From assembly GCA_030647435.1 (NCBI GenBank), contig JAUSJX010000065.1:42675-106674 (forward strand): a stretch of 64,000 nt of DNA. The letters run 5' to 3'. The translations under genes and the position numbers were made by a program. The number at the start of each line of letters is the position of its first letter. Position 1 is the first letter of the stretch. The stretch comes from Candidatus Rokuibacteriota bacterium (lineage in GTDB: Bacteria; Methylomirabilota; Methylomirabilia; Rokubacteriales; CSP1-6). The notes under the pieces are model-generated. The model did not search any database. It worked only from the letters and a program-made list of their open reading frames with translations, and had not been told where the DNA came from. Shown one piece after another: positions 56,149 to 63,779 of this stretch.

Positions 56149-56910
56149 CTACCGGATCGCGCTGATTCCTCCGTCCACGGAGAGCGGCAGGCCGGTGATC
56201 CACTTGGCCTCGTCGGAGGCGAGATAAACCGCTGCGTAGGCGACGTCATCGGGCTCGCCCAGGCGGCCGAGCGGGTGCATCCTCACGAGCGCCTCGTACT
56301 CGCCCGTCTTCTTCATGTTCGCCAGGAGATCGCGGTTGAGGTCCGTCTCGACGTAGGCGGGGCAGATGGCGTTGATGCGCACGCCCTGGGGCGCGTAGTC
56401 CACGGCCATATCCTTGGTCAGGATGACCATGCCGCCCTTGGCCGCGCCGTACGCGGTGTTGTTCGGCGCGCCGCGGAGGCCCGCCAGCGAGGCGACGTTG
56501 ACGATATTGCCCTTGGTCTTGATGAGCTCGGGCAGCGCCTGCTTGGAGCAGAGGAAGGCGCTCGTGAGGTTGACCTCGAGCGTCTTCCTGAAGCCCTCTT
56601 CGCTCAGGGCCAGGACCGGACCGCGCTCGGGGATGCCGCCCACGTTGTTGACGAGGATGTCGAGCCTTCCGAACGTTTTCACCGTCGCCTCGACCATCCT
56701 CTTGACGTCGGCCGCCTTGGTCACGTCGCCCGCGCACGCGAGCGCCGTGCCACCGGCCTGCGCGATCTCGGCCGCCGCCTTCTCCAGCGGCTCGGCGCGC
56801 CGCCCGTTGAGCGTCACCTTCGCGCCCTCTCGGGCGAACATGATCGCGATGGCGCGGCCCAAGCCCGTCCCCGCGCCCGTGACGATCGCCACCTTGCCCG
56901 TGAGACGCAT
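56149..56910 (-). CDS. SDR-family oxidoreductase
   Basis: A 253-residue classical short-chain dehydrogenase: cofactor loop TGAGTGLGRAIAIMF near residue 11, NNVGG near 88, catalytic Ser in NVASLAG near 139, Tyr-x-x-x-Lys as YGAAKGG near 154-158, and the C-terminal DEAKWITGLPLSVDGGIS. The Arg in LNGRRAEPLEKA after strand 2 suggests NADP(H). Among acyl-CoA genes it may be a 3-hydroxyacyl-CoA or related dehydrogenase, but the substrate is not determinable. It is 37 bp upstream of the methyltransferase gene in the same direction. Confidence 0.92.
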   Translation of the reverse strand: MRLTGKVAIVTGAGTGLGRAIAIMFAREGAKVTLNGRRAEPLEKAAAEIAQAGGTALACAGDVTKAADVKRMVEATVKTFGRLDILVNNVGGIPERGPVLALSEEGFRKTLEVNLTSAFLCSKQALPELIKTKGNIVNVASLAGLRGAPNNTAYGAAKGGMVILTKDMAVDYAPQGVRINAICPAYVETDLNRDLLANMKKTGEYEALVRMHPLGRLGEPDDVAYAAVYLASDEAKWITGLPLSVDGGISAIR

Positions 56911-56958
56911 GCGTGTCTCCTTTGGACGCCAAGCGTAGCAGAGGGGGCCGGGCGCTGC

Positions 56959-56987
56959 TTGACTTGACGCGAGGGCGAACCTAGGCT
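56959..56987 (+). promoter_or_regulatory. Sigma-70 promoter of the creatininase-like gene
   Basis: TTGACT (56959-56964), a 17-bp spacer and TAGGCT (56982-56987) lie directly before ATG 56994, with six bases between. A leaderless transcript is predicted. This is the best -35 match among the near-leaderless genes. Confidence 0.6.
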
Positions 56988-56993
56988 GTGGCG

Positions 56994-57803
56994 ATGAGAT
57001 CGAGAGCGCTGGCGGCGGCCGTGTGCCTGATCCTGATCTGCGCGGGTCGAGTGTGGGCCCAGGCGCCTGACACCGTGCTCCTCGAGGAATTGACCTGGAC
57101 GGAGCTCCGCGACCTGATCGGGGCCAAGAGCACGACGATCCTCGTGCCCGTCGGCGGCACGGAGCAGAACGGTCCCCACATGACGCTCGGCAAGCACAAC
57201 GCGCGGGTGAAGGTTCTGTCGGAGAAGGTCGCGCGCGCGCTCGGCAGCACGCTCGTGGCGCCGGTCATCTCGTACGTGCCGGAGGGGCGGCTCAGCCCTG
57301 CCACGGGACACATGCGGTTTCCCGGCACGGTGACTGTTCCGGACGAGACCTTCCAGAAGGTCCTCGAGTACGCGGCGCGGAGCTTCAAGGCCCACGGGTT
57401 CCGGGACATCGTCTTCCTGGGCGACCACGGAGGCACCCAGGCGGACCAGAAGACGGTCGCCGGCCGGCTGAATCGCGAGTGGGCCGCGGCGCCCGTCAGG
57501 GTCCACGCGATCGATGAGTATTACCTGGCAGCCGACGTGGAGTTTCCGCGTCTCCTCAGCGAGCGGGGTTATCGGAAAGAGGAGTTGGGGCTCCACGCCG
57601 GGCTCACCGATACCTCCTTGATGCTCGCCGTCGATCCGCGCGTGGTGCGGCCCGGGCGCCTGCGGCCCGATTCTTGGCCGCCGGGCGCGAGCGGCGTGTC
57701 GGGCGACCCGACCCGGGCCAGCGCCGAGCTGGGGCGGCTCGGCGTCGAGATGATCGTGACCCGCACGGCCGAGGCGATCAGAAAGTCAATCGCCCGCCGC
57801 TGA
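56994..57803 (+). CDS. Exported creatininase-family amidohydrolase
   Basis: A 269-residue protein with a signal peptide (ALAAAVCLILICAGRVWA) and a creatininase-like domain: LVPVGGTEQNGPHMTLGKHN near residue 45, HMRFPGTVTVPDETF, IVFLGDHGGTQADQKTVAGR near 138 and DTSLMLAVDPRVVRPGRL. In true creatininase the metal motif is E-Q-H-G and a later Asp; here EQNG and LGKHN replace those positions, as seen in other secreted members, so creatininase activity itself should not be assumed. GTG 56988 is an alternative start. Confidence 0.82.
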   Translation: MRSRALAAAVCLILICAGRVWAQAPDTVLLEELTWTELRDLIGAKSTTILVPVGGTEQNGPHMTLGKHNARVKVLSEKVARALGSTLVAPVISYVPEGRLSPATGHMRFPGTVTVPDETFQKVLEYAARSFKAHGFRDIVFLGDHGGTQADQKTVAGRLNREWAAAPVRVHAIDEYYLAADVEFPRLLSERGYRKEELGLHAGLTDTSLMLAVDPRVVRPGRLRPDSWPPGASGVSGDPTRASAELGRLGVEMIVTRTAEAIRKSIARR

Positions 57804-57833
57804 CGCAGCAAACCCCATTCCCGGGAGGCTTCG

Positions 57834-59027
57834 GTGCAGGTAGCGAATCGTGCTCGTCGTCTTGCCGTCGCGCGTGCCGGTCTCACACTCGGGCTCGCGG
57901 TGACGGTAGGTTTTTCGCCTTGCCCCGCCGGCGCTCAGCAGGGCACCCCTCCCATCGAGACGATCCCCGGTATGCCCCCGGTGGTCGATCGCAGCAACCT
58001 CTACAGCGAGACGCGGCCGGACAAGCTGAGCCCCGCCGTCGCGAACGCGCTGCCGCGAGTCTATGTCCCGAATCTAAAATCCAATGACGTCTACGTGATC
58101 GATCCGGCGACGCTCAAGGTCGTCGATCGGTTCCGGGTGGGCATCAACCCGCAGCACATCGTGCCGTCGTATGACCTCAAGACGCTCTGGGTCACCAACA
58201 ACGCCGAGGGGCGCACCGACGGGAGCCTGACGCCGATCGATCCGGCGACCGGCAAGCCGGGCAAGTCTATCGCCGTCGACGACCCCTACAACATGTACTT
58301 CTCGCCCGACGGGCGCTCGGCCATCGTGGTCGCGGAGGCGCTCAAGCGGCTCGACTTCCGCGATCCCCATACCATGGCCCTGCAGAGCTCGCTTCCGGTG
58401 CCGCAGTGCGGTGGGATCAACCACGCGGATTTCTCCATCGACGGCCGCTTCGTCATCTTTACCTGCGAGTTCCAGGGCAGCCTGGCGAAGATCGACCTGG
58501 TCGGGCGCAAGGTCCTGGGCTATCTCAAGCTCTCGAGGGGCGGCATGCCGCAGGACATCCGCGTCTCTCCGGACGGGAAGACCTTCTACGTGGCCGACAT
58601 GAAGGCGGACGGCGTCTTTGTGGTAGATGGCGAGAGCTTCAAGGAGATCGGCTTCATCCAAACCGGTATCGGCACGCATGGGCTGTACCCGAGCCGCGAC
58701 GGCACGAAGCTCTACGTCACCAACCGCGGCTCGAACCATATCCGCGGCAAGCCGAACGGGAAGGGGAGCGTCTCCGTCGTCGATTTCGCCACCCGGGACA
58801 TCGTGGCCACGTGGCCCATACACGGCGGGGGAAGCCCGGACATGGGCAATGTGAGCGCGGACGGAAAGGTCTTGTGGCTCTCAGGCCGGTACGACGACGT
58901 CGTCTATGCGATCGATACCACCTCAGGCGAGGTGCGGAAGATCGCCGTTGGCAAGGAGCCCCACGGCCTCACGGTCTGGCCCCAGCCCGGCCGCTACTCC
59001 CTCGGCCACACCGGCAACATGCGCTAG
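57834..59027 (+). CDS. Exported YVTN/YncE-type beta-propeller protein
   Basis: A 397-residue protein with a signal peptide (ARAGLTLGLAVTVGFSPCPA, cleavage about AGA-QQ) and propeller blades: RVYVPNLKSNDVYVIDPATL, KTLWVTNNAEGRTDGSLTPI, DIRVSPDGKTFYVADMKADG, KLYVTNRGSNHIRGKPNGKG and KVLWLSGRYDDVVYAIDTTS. Such proteins are periplasmic, with roles from redox binding to adhesion; no function is fixed. GTG 57834 has GGGAGG eight bases upstream. It follows the creatininase-like gene by 30 bp and both are exported, so they may work together. Confidence 0.85.
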   Translation: MQVANRARRLAVARAGLTLGLAVTVGFSPCPAGAQQGTPPIETIPGMPPVVDRSNLYSETRPDKLSPAVANALPRVYVPNLKSNDVYVIDPATLKVVDRFRVGINPQHIVPSYDLKTLWVTNNAEGRTDGSLTPIDPATGKPGKSIAVDDPYNMYFSPDGRSAIVVAEALKRLDFRDPHTMALQSSLPVPQCGGINHADFSIDGRFVIFTCEFQGSLAKIDLVGRKVLGYLKLSRGGMPQDIRVSPDGKTFYVADMKADGVFVVDGESFKEIGFIQTGIGTHGLYPSRDGTKLYVTNRGSNHIRGKPNGKGSVSVVDFATRDIVATWPIHGGGSPDMGNVSADGKVLWLSGRYDDVVYAIDTTSGEVRKIAVGKEPHGLTVWPQPGRYSLGHTGNMR

Positions 59028-59040
59028 CTGGCGGCTGACG

Positions 59041-59187
59041 CCGGGTGGGGGCGGGGGCACCTCCCGCGGACCACGCTGACTCGCGGGCGCGTGGCGACGT
59101 CTCGATGGAGCCACGAGATTGAGGTCTCCGGCTTCGGCAGCGCGCAGAAGATACGGGTCCACGGGAGGTGCCCCCGCCCCCACCCGG
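59041..59187. repeat. Long inverted repeat between convergent genes
   Basis: Arms of 32 bp (59041-59072 and 59156-59187) match with one mismatch, separated by 83 bp. The left arm contains GGGTGGGGGCGGGGG, which could also form a G-quadruplex. It may serve as a bidirectional terminator for the propeller gene (+) and the CoA transferase gene (-), or be a small mobile-element relic. Confidence 0.85.
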
Positions 59188-59209
59188 CTCGCGCGAGGAT
59201 TCGTCGGGG

Positions 59210-60400
59210 TCAGCCGACGATCTTCTTCTCCCGCAGCGCCTTGATGTCCGCGGCGGAGAGCCCCAGCTCGCGCAGGACGGCCTCGGTGTGCTCGCCGGCG
59301 TGCGGCGCCGCGGTGCGCACGGTGCCGGGCGTCGCCGACAGCTTGATGGGGATGCCGAACTCCTTGATGGTGCCGAGGGTCGGGTGCTTGACCTCGACCA
59401 CCATCTCGCGGGCCTGCACCTGCGGGTCGGCGACCATCTCCTCGGGGTCGTAGACCTTGCCCACGCAGACGTCGGCCTTGACGAGGAGCTCGTACCACTC
59501 GTCGCGGTTCCTGGTGCGGATGATGGCCTCGATCTCGTCGCGCGCCTTGACCTCCTCCGCGTTGGCCGCGCGGACGAACTGGTCGTGCTTGCGCGCGAAG
59601 CGCACGAAGTCGGGGCGGCCGAGCGCCTTGCAGAAGTTCTCCCACAGCCAGGGCTCGGTGCAGCCGATGGTGAGGAGCTTGGCGTCCTTGGTCTCGTAGA
59701 TCGCGTAGTAGGGATACGAGCCGCCGAGGAAGCCCTCGCCGCGCTTGGGCGCCAGGCCGTCGCTGAAGAAGAAGCGCATGTTGGGCGTGGCGGCCAGGAG
59801 CGCGACCGAGGTGTCGAGGTAGGAGACGTCCACGTGCTGGCCCTTGCCCGTGCGCTCGCGGGCGAAGAGCGCGTACATGACGCCGAGGGCGCCGTGCATG
59901 CTCGCGCCCGCGTAGTCGGCGACGAGGTTGAGCGGGATCGCGGGCTTGCGGTCGGGCTCGCCGATCAGCGCGAGGATGCCGGCCAGCGAGAGGTAGTTCA
60001 TGTCGTGCGCCGGGTAGTCGCGGTAGGGGCCGTTCTGGCCGAAGCCCGAGAGGGAGCAGTAGACGATGCGCGGGTTGATTGCGCGGATCGCCTCGTAGTC
60101 GGCGCCGAGCCGCTTCATCACGCCGGGGCGGAATCCCTCGATGATCACGTCGGCCCCGGCCGCGAGCTTCTTGAAGAGCGCCTGCCCTTCGGGCGCCTTC
60201 ATGTTGAGCGCCAGCGAGCGCTTGTTGCGGTTGACGTAGACGAAGGCCGAGCGCCGCTGCCAGTCGGGGTCCTCCTGCGTCTCGGACGGTGTCTCGATCT
60301 TGAGGACGTCGGCGCCCATGTCCGCGAACATCATGCCGGGCAGCTCGGCCGGCGGCACGCGGGCGAGCTCCAGAATCTTGATGCCGTCGAGGACTCCCAT
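59210..60400 (-). CDS. CaiB/BaiF family CoA transferase (2)
   Basis: A 396-residue class III CoA transferase or racemase-like protein: LDGIKILELARVPPAELPGM, FADMGADVLKIETPSETQED, NRNKRSLALNMKAPEGQALF, VIIEGFRPGVMKRLGADYEA and PLNLVADYAGASMHGALGVM, where the Asp of VADYAG is the likely catalytic residue. The QEDPDWQRRSAFVYVNRNKR stretch is closer to alpha-methylacyl-CoA racemase relatives than to formyl-CoA transferase. ATG 60400 is preceded by AAGGAGGAACAC on the minus strand. Its first 70 bases are overlapped by the 3' extension of the MBL hydrolase gene. Confidence 0.9.
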   Translation of the reverse strand: MGVLDGIKILELARVPPAELPGMMFADMGADVLKIETPSETQEDPDWQRRSAFVYVNRNKRSLALNMKAPEGQALFKKLAAGADVIIEGFRPGVMKRLGADYEAIRAINPRIVYCSLSGFGQNGPYRDYPAHDMNYLSLAGILALIGEPDRKPAIPLNLVADYAGASMHGALGVMYALFARERTGKGQHVDVSYLDTSVALLAATPNMRFFFSDGLAPKRGEGFLGGSYPYYAIYETKDAKLLTIGCTEPWLWENFCKALGRPDFVRFARKHDQFVRAANAEEVKARDEIEAIIRTRNRDEWYELLVKADVCVGKVYDPEEMVADPQVQAREMVVEVKHPTLGTIKEFGIPIKLSATPGTVRTAAPHAGEHTEAVLRELGLSAADIKALREKKIVG

Positions 60401-61263
60401 GTGTTCCTCCTTGGACGATGCCCCCTCACCCTACCCTCTCCCCCGGTGGGGGAGAGGGAAGATTCGGACCCCTCTCCCCTCAGGGGAGAGGGCAGGGGGA
60501 GGGGTGGTTCCCTGGACGCGTCGGGCGCCTTGACGGCGGACGCCCAGAACACGGGGTCGTGGCTCGGGAAAATTCGGCCGCCCATGAGCCGGGCGACGGT
60601 CTTGAGCCGCTTGATCGAGTGCATGGCCCGCGTCGGATCCCACACGACGCCGGGCGGGATCTCCTTGTCGATCGATTCCTGCCAGTAGCAGCAGTCGCCC
60701 GCGAGTATCACGGGGCCCGTCTGCGGCAGCTCGACCAGCAGCGACTGGTGCCCCGGCGTGTGGCCGTCGCTCCGAAGCACGGTCACGCCCGGGACGATCT
60801 CCGCGTCGCCGTCGAGGAGCCGCCAGCGGTAGCCGGGCAGGTCGAAGTTCTTCTTGTAGTAGAAGCCCGCGAAGAAGCCCGCGGGGTAGTTCGCGTACGA
60901 GTACTCGTCCTGCTGGACGGCCAGCTCCGAGTTCTGGAAGAGGAAGGCGCCGCCGGCGTGGTCGTAGTGCAGGTGCGAGAGCACCACCAGGTCCACGTCC
61001 TTGGGCTCGATCCCGATCGAATCGAGGCGGTGGACGAGGAGGTCGGCCTCCGTGAAGCCCGCCATGGGATCGGTGCGCAGGAGCCCCGGCACGGCGCGGG
61101 GGGAGACGCCCGTGTCGAAGAGGATCGTCGTGTCCCCCGTGCGGACGAAATAGCACGTGACGGGGATGCGCACCTTGTCGGCCGATCGCTCGCCGAAGAA
61201 GAGGCCGGTCTTCTCGAACCCCATGAAGCCGTTCTGGAGGGCGTAGAGCCCCTTGACGGCCAT
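60331..61263 (-). CDS. MBL-fold hydrolase with a repeat-derived C-terminal extension
   Basis: A metallo-beta-lactamase-fold protein of the AHL-lactonase-like group; zinc motif SHLHYDHAGG near residue 94, later His in DGHTPGHQSLLVEL and Asp in LAGDCCYW, and a C-terminal PSHDPVFW. The natural family end would fall near residue 260. Here the frame continues through the palindromic repeat (encoding PLPLPSPLRGEG and GGEGRVRGHRPRR) and into the first 70 bp of the CoA transferase gene in another frame, giving 310 residues. The core (to about residue 255) is intact. ATG 61263 adjoins the stop of the DtxR-type gene. Confidence 0.82.
   Translation of the reverse strand: MAVKGLYALQNGFMGFEKTGLFFGERSADKVRIPVTCYFVRTGDTTILFDTGVSPRAVPGLLRTDPMAGFTEADLLVHRLDSIGIEPKDVDLVVLSHLHYDHAGGAFLFQNSELAVQQDEYSYANYPAGFFAGFYYKKNFDLPGYRWRLLDGDAEIVPGVTVLRSDGHTPGHQSLLVELPQTGPVILAGDCCYWQESIDKEIPPGVVWDPTRAMHSIKRLKTVARLMGGRIFPSHDPVFWASAVKAPDASREPPLPLPSPLRGEGSESSLSPTGGEGRVRGHRPRRNTWESSTASRFWSSPACRRPSCPA
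60422..60504. repeat. Dispersed palindromic repeat, complete copy C
   Basis: The left arm (60422-60443) equals the left arm of copy A. The right arm (60483-60504) differs from copy A at two positions. Total size (83 bp) equals copy A within a base. It lies inside the 3' part of the MBL hydrolase reading frame. Confidence 0.85.
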
Positions 61264-61986
61264 CTACGGGGCAACCTTTCGCGCTTTCTGGGCGCGCACG
61301 GGCTTGCGCGGGGGCGTGAGCTGCTGCGGGTCGTAGACCCAGATCTTGTGCGAGGCGGCGAGCCCCATCGTGACGGTCCGCCCGTCGAGCAGCACGGAGA
61401 TGGTGCCGGCGTAGGGCGCCACCTCGGACACGGTCAGACGGCTGCCGGGCCGGACGCCGCTCTCCCACAGGAAGTTGAGCAGCTGGCGGTCGGCCTCGGC
61501 CTCCTCCGTGATGCGCTCCACCACGAGCGCCTGGCCCTTCGTGGCCTGCGAGAGCGGGATCGGGTTGTGCGCCTCGGGCTGGGGCATACCGGGTATCGGG
61601 TTGCCGTGCGGGCAGGTCGAGGGCATCCCGAGCATCACGGCCAGGCGCTCCTCGACGACGGGGGAGAGCGCGTGCTCGAGCCGGTGCGCCTCGTCGTGGG
61701 CGCGCGACCAGTCGAGCCCGAGGACGTCGGTCAGCCAGCGCTCGAGCAGGCGGTGGCGACGCGCCATCGTGCGCGCGATGTCGAGACCCTTGGTGGTGAG
61801 GCGGATCTCCTTCTTGCCCGCCACCTTGACGTAGCCCTCGCGCTGCATGCGCCGGAGCGCCTCGGTGATGGAGGGCGCCGAGAGGCGCATGTGCCGCGCG
61901 AGGCGCGCGCCGATCACCGGTTTGTCGCTGCCGGCCAGATCGTAGATGGCGCCCAGGTAGTCCTGGATGGCGTGGGTCGTTTCCAC
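61264..61986 (-). CDS. DtxR/MntR-type metal-dependent regulator
   Basis: A 240-residue repressor. Residues about 5-65 are the winged helix (HAIQDYLGAIYDLAGSDKPV, then ARHMRLSAPSITEALRRMQR and EGYVKVAGKKEIRLTTKGLD); the dimerisation and metal domain follows (RHRLLERWLTDVLGLDWSRA, HDEAHRLEHALSPVVEERLA, TCPHGNPIPG), and residues about 155-225 form a FeoA-like SH3 domain. Iron or manganese should be the corepressor. It is directly upstream of the MBL hydrolase (same direction). GTG 61986 is chosen over the longer frame to 62022 because a TATCCT hexamer lies six bases before it. Confidence 0.9.
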   Translation of the reverse strand: METTHAIQDYLGAIYDLAGSDKPVIGARLARHMRLSAPSITEALRRMQREGYVKVAGKKEIRLTTKGLDIARTMARRHRLLERWLTDVLGLDWSRAHDEAHRLEHALSPVVEERLAVMLGMPSTCPHGNPIPGMPQPEAHNPIPLSQATKGQALVVERITEEAEADRQLLNFLWESGVRPGSRLTVSEVAPYAGTISVLLDGRTVTMGLAASHKIWVYDPQQLTPPRKPVRAQKARKVAP

Positions 61987-61992
61987 GCCTGG

Positions 61993-61998
61993 AGGATA
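61993..61998 (-). promoter_or_regulatory. -10-like hexamer of the DtxR-type gene, near-leaderless
   Basis: TATCCT on the minus strand ends six bases before GTG 61986. A TTGCTC lies 18 bp upstream as a possible -35. Confidence 0.4.
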
Positions 61999-62027
61999 CC
62001 CCCGAGGCTCTCGCGCGAGCAAGTCCG

Positions 62028-62036
62028 TGCTATCCT
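62028..62036 (+). promoter_or_regulatory. Extended -10 promoter of the acyl-CoA dehydrogenase
   Basis: TGCTATCCT is an extended -10 on the plus strand, 33 bases before ATG 62070. Unlike the near-leaderless genes, this one has a leader with a GGGAGG ribosome site (62059-62064). Confidence 0.5.
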
Positions 62037-62069
62037 TCCGCCAGCCCTTAGACGCACAGGGAGGCCACG

Positions 62070-63233
62070 ATGGACTTCGCGCTCACCGAGCAGCAGGAGC
62101 TGATCCGCAAAGAGGTCGCCGCGCTGGCGCGGAACTTCTCGCTAAATTACTGGCTCGAGAAGGACAGGAAGCACGAGTACCCGGACGAGTTCGTCAAGGC
62201 TTTTGCGGACAACGGCTGGCTCGGGCTCATGATCCCCGAGGCCTACGGCGGGGCCGGGCTCGGCGTCACCGAGGCCGCCATCATGCTCCACGAGATCTGC
62301 GCGTCGGGCGCCGGCACCTCCGGCGCCTCGCCCATCCACTTCTACTGCTTTCCGCCCGAGCCGGTCGTGCGCTACGGCACGGAGGAGTTGAAGCGGCGCG
62401 AGCTGCCGAAGATCGTGACGGGCGAGACCATCATGTCCTTCGGCGTCACCGAGCCGAACTCGGGCACCGACACCTCCCGCATCCAGACGCGCGCCGAGAA
62501 GAAGGGCGATCGCTGGGTCGTCAACGGCCGCAAGGTCTGGACCACCAACGCCCAGCACGCCAACCGCATCCTGCTTCTCACGCGCACGAGCGACCGCGAC
62601 CCCGCCAAGCCGCTGAAGGGCATGACGCTGTTCTTCACCGAGTTCAATCGCAAGGCGATCACGGTGCGCGAGATCGAGAAGCTCGGGCGGGCGGCCGTGG
62701 ACTCCAACGAGATCTTCATCGACAACATGGAAGTGCCCGAGGCGGATGTCGTAGGCACCGTGGGGGACGGCTTCTACCACTTGATCGACTCGCTCAATCC
62801 GGAGCGCATCGTGGTCGGCATCGAGGCCGTCGGTATCGGGCGAGCGGCCCTCGAGCGCGCCGTCCAGTACGCCAAGGAGCGCATCGTCTTCGACCGGCCC
62901 ATCGGCAAGAACCAGGCGATCGCCCATCCACTGGCCCTGGCGATGGCCCAGCTCGACGCCGCCGAGCTGATGTGCCTCAAGGCCGCGTGGCTTTTCGACT
63001 CGGGCCGGCCCTGCGGCCGCGAGGCCAACGCGGCCAAGCTCCTTGCCGCCGAGGCGGGCTTCCAGGCCTGCGACGCCGCGCTGCAGACCTTCGGCGGCTA
63101 CGGCTACGCCAAGGAGTTCTACGTCGAGCGCCTGTGGCGCGAGATCCGCCTCTACAAGATCGCGCCCATCTCTCAGCAGATGGCGCTGAACTATCTCAGC
63201 GAGCACGTGCTGGGCCTGCCCCGCTCGTACTGA
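62070..63233 (+). CDS. Acyl-CoA dehydrogenase, atypical C-terminus
   Basis: A 387-residue flavoenzyme oxidising an acyl-CoA to the enoyl-CoA. Family blocks: FALTEQQELIRKEVAALARN, LMIPEAYGGAGLGVTEAAIM, MSFGVTEPNSGTDTSRIQTR, DRWVVNGRKVWTTNAQHANR, and the FAD block QTFGGYGYAKEFYVERLWRE. The usual C-terminal YEGT motif that carries the catalytic Glu is replaced (YKIAPISQQM); a Glu in ALERAVQYAKERIVFD aligns with the alternative base position of isovaleryl- and long-chain enzymes. GGGAGG is six bases before ATG 62070. The stop overlaps the next gene. Confidence 0.9.
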   Translation: MDFALTEQQELIRKEVAALARNFSLNYWLEKDRKHEYPDEFVKAFADNGWLGLMIPEAYGGAGLGVTEAAIMLHEICASGAGTSGASPIHFYCFPPEPVVRYGTEELKRRELPKIVTGETIMSFGVTEPNSGTDTSRIQTRAEKKGDRWVVNGRKVWTTNAQHANRILLLTRTSDRDPAKPLKGMTLFFTEFNRKAITVREIEKLGRAAVDSNEIFIDNMEVPEADVVGTVGDGFYHLIDSLNPERIVVGIEAVGIGRAALERAVQYAKERIVFDRPIGKNQAIAHPLALAMAQLDAAELMCLKAAWLFDSGRPCGREANAAKLLAAEAGFQACDAALQTFGGYGYAKEFYVERLWREIRLYKIAPISQQMALNYLSEHVLGLPRSY

Positions 63234-63646
63234 TGTCCTTTACGCTCAGCACCCTCGACTACGCCGACGACGCGCCCGACGGCAGTACGATCAGCAAGGT
63301 GCTGGCCGGCCTCGACGGGAAGCGCAACCTCGTCGCGACGCTGGCGCGCGAGGAGGCGACGTATCTCCAGGCCAGCGGCAGCGCCGCGACGGGCTTCACG
63401 CTCGTCTACCAGGACGGCTCACTCGAGCACCGCTACCGGAGCGCCGAGACGACGCTGCCGCTCGCGCGGGTGAGCCAGGCCTTTCACCAGTATTTTCGCG
63501 GCGAGCCGGGCTGGCGCGAGGGTCTCCGCTGGGAAGAGGATCGGGAGAGGCTCGAGGTCACGACCTGGTACGAGAGCTGGTGGATCTACCTCGTGGCGCT
63601 GCTCGTGATCACCGGTTTCTTCGTCTGGTGGCGGGGTTGGTGGTAG
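63233..63646 (+). CDS. Hypothetical protein with C-terminal membrane helix
   Basis: A 137-residue protein starting in the stop codon of the acyl-CoA dehydrogenase (TGATG). Residues 1-110 are soluble (DYADDAPDGSTISKVLAGLD; FTLVYQDGSLEHRYRSAETT) and the end is a Trp-rich membrane helix (WWIYLVALLVITGFFVWWRG). It would be tail-anchored with the bulk in the cytosol. No family is recognised. Coupled translation suggests a role connected with the acyl-CoA dehydrogenase, unknown in kind. Confidence 0.65.
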   Translation: MSFTLSTLDYADDAPDGSTISKVLAGLDGKRNLVATLAREEATYLQASGSAATGFTLVYQDGSLEHRYRSAETTLPLARVSQAFHQYFRGEPGWREGLRWEEDRERLEVTTWYESWWIYLVALLVITGFFVWWRGWW

Positions 63647-63681
63647 CTGCCGGTTGCTGCCAGTAACGAACCTATAGGGAG

Positions 63682-63710
63682 TTGCCATCCATAGGAGATC
63701 AATGTATCGT
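63682..63710 (+). promoter_or_regulatory. Sigma-70 promoter of the last gene
   Basis: TTGCCA (63682-63687), a 17-bp spacer and TATCGT (63705-63710). It precedes the methyltransferase start by about 70 bases. Confidence 0.5.
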
Positions 63711-63779
63711 TCTGTCCGATAGCTTGGTAGTGGGCGCGCCGCCGTTTCCCATGGGTAGGGGGGTGGCCCTGTGGTCCGA

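Noticed and set aside
59041..59187. Insertion sequence bounded by the inverted repeat
   Set aside because: The 83-bp interior has no transposase and no flanking target duplication is evident.
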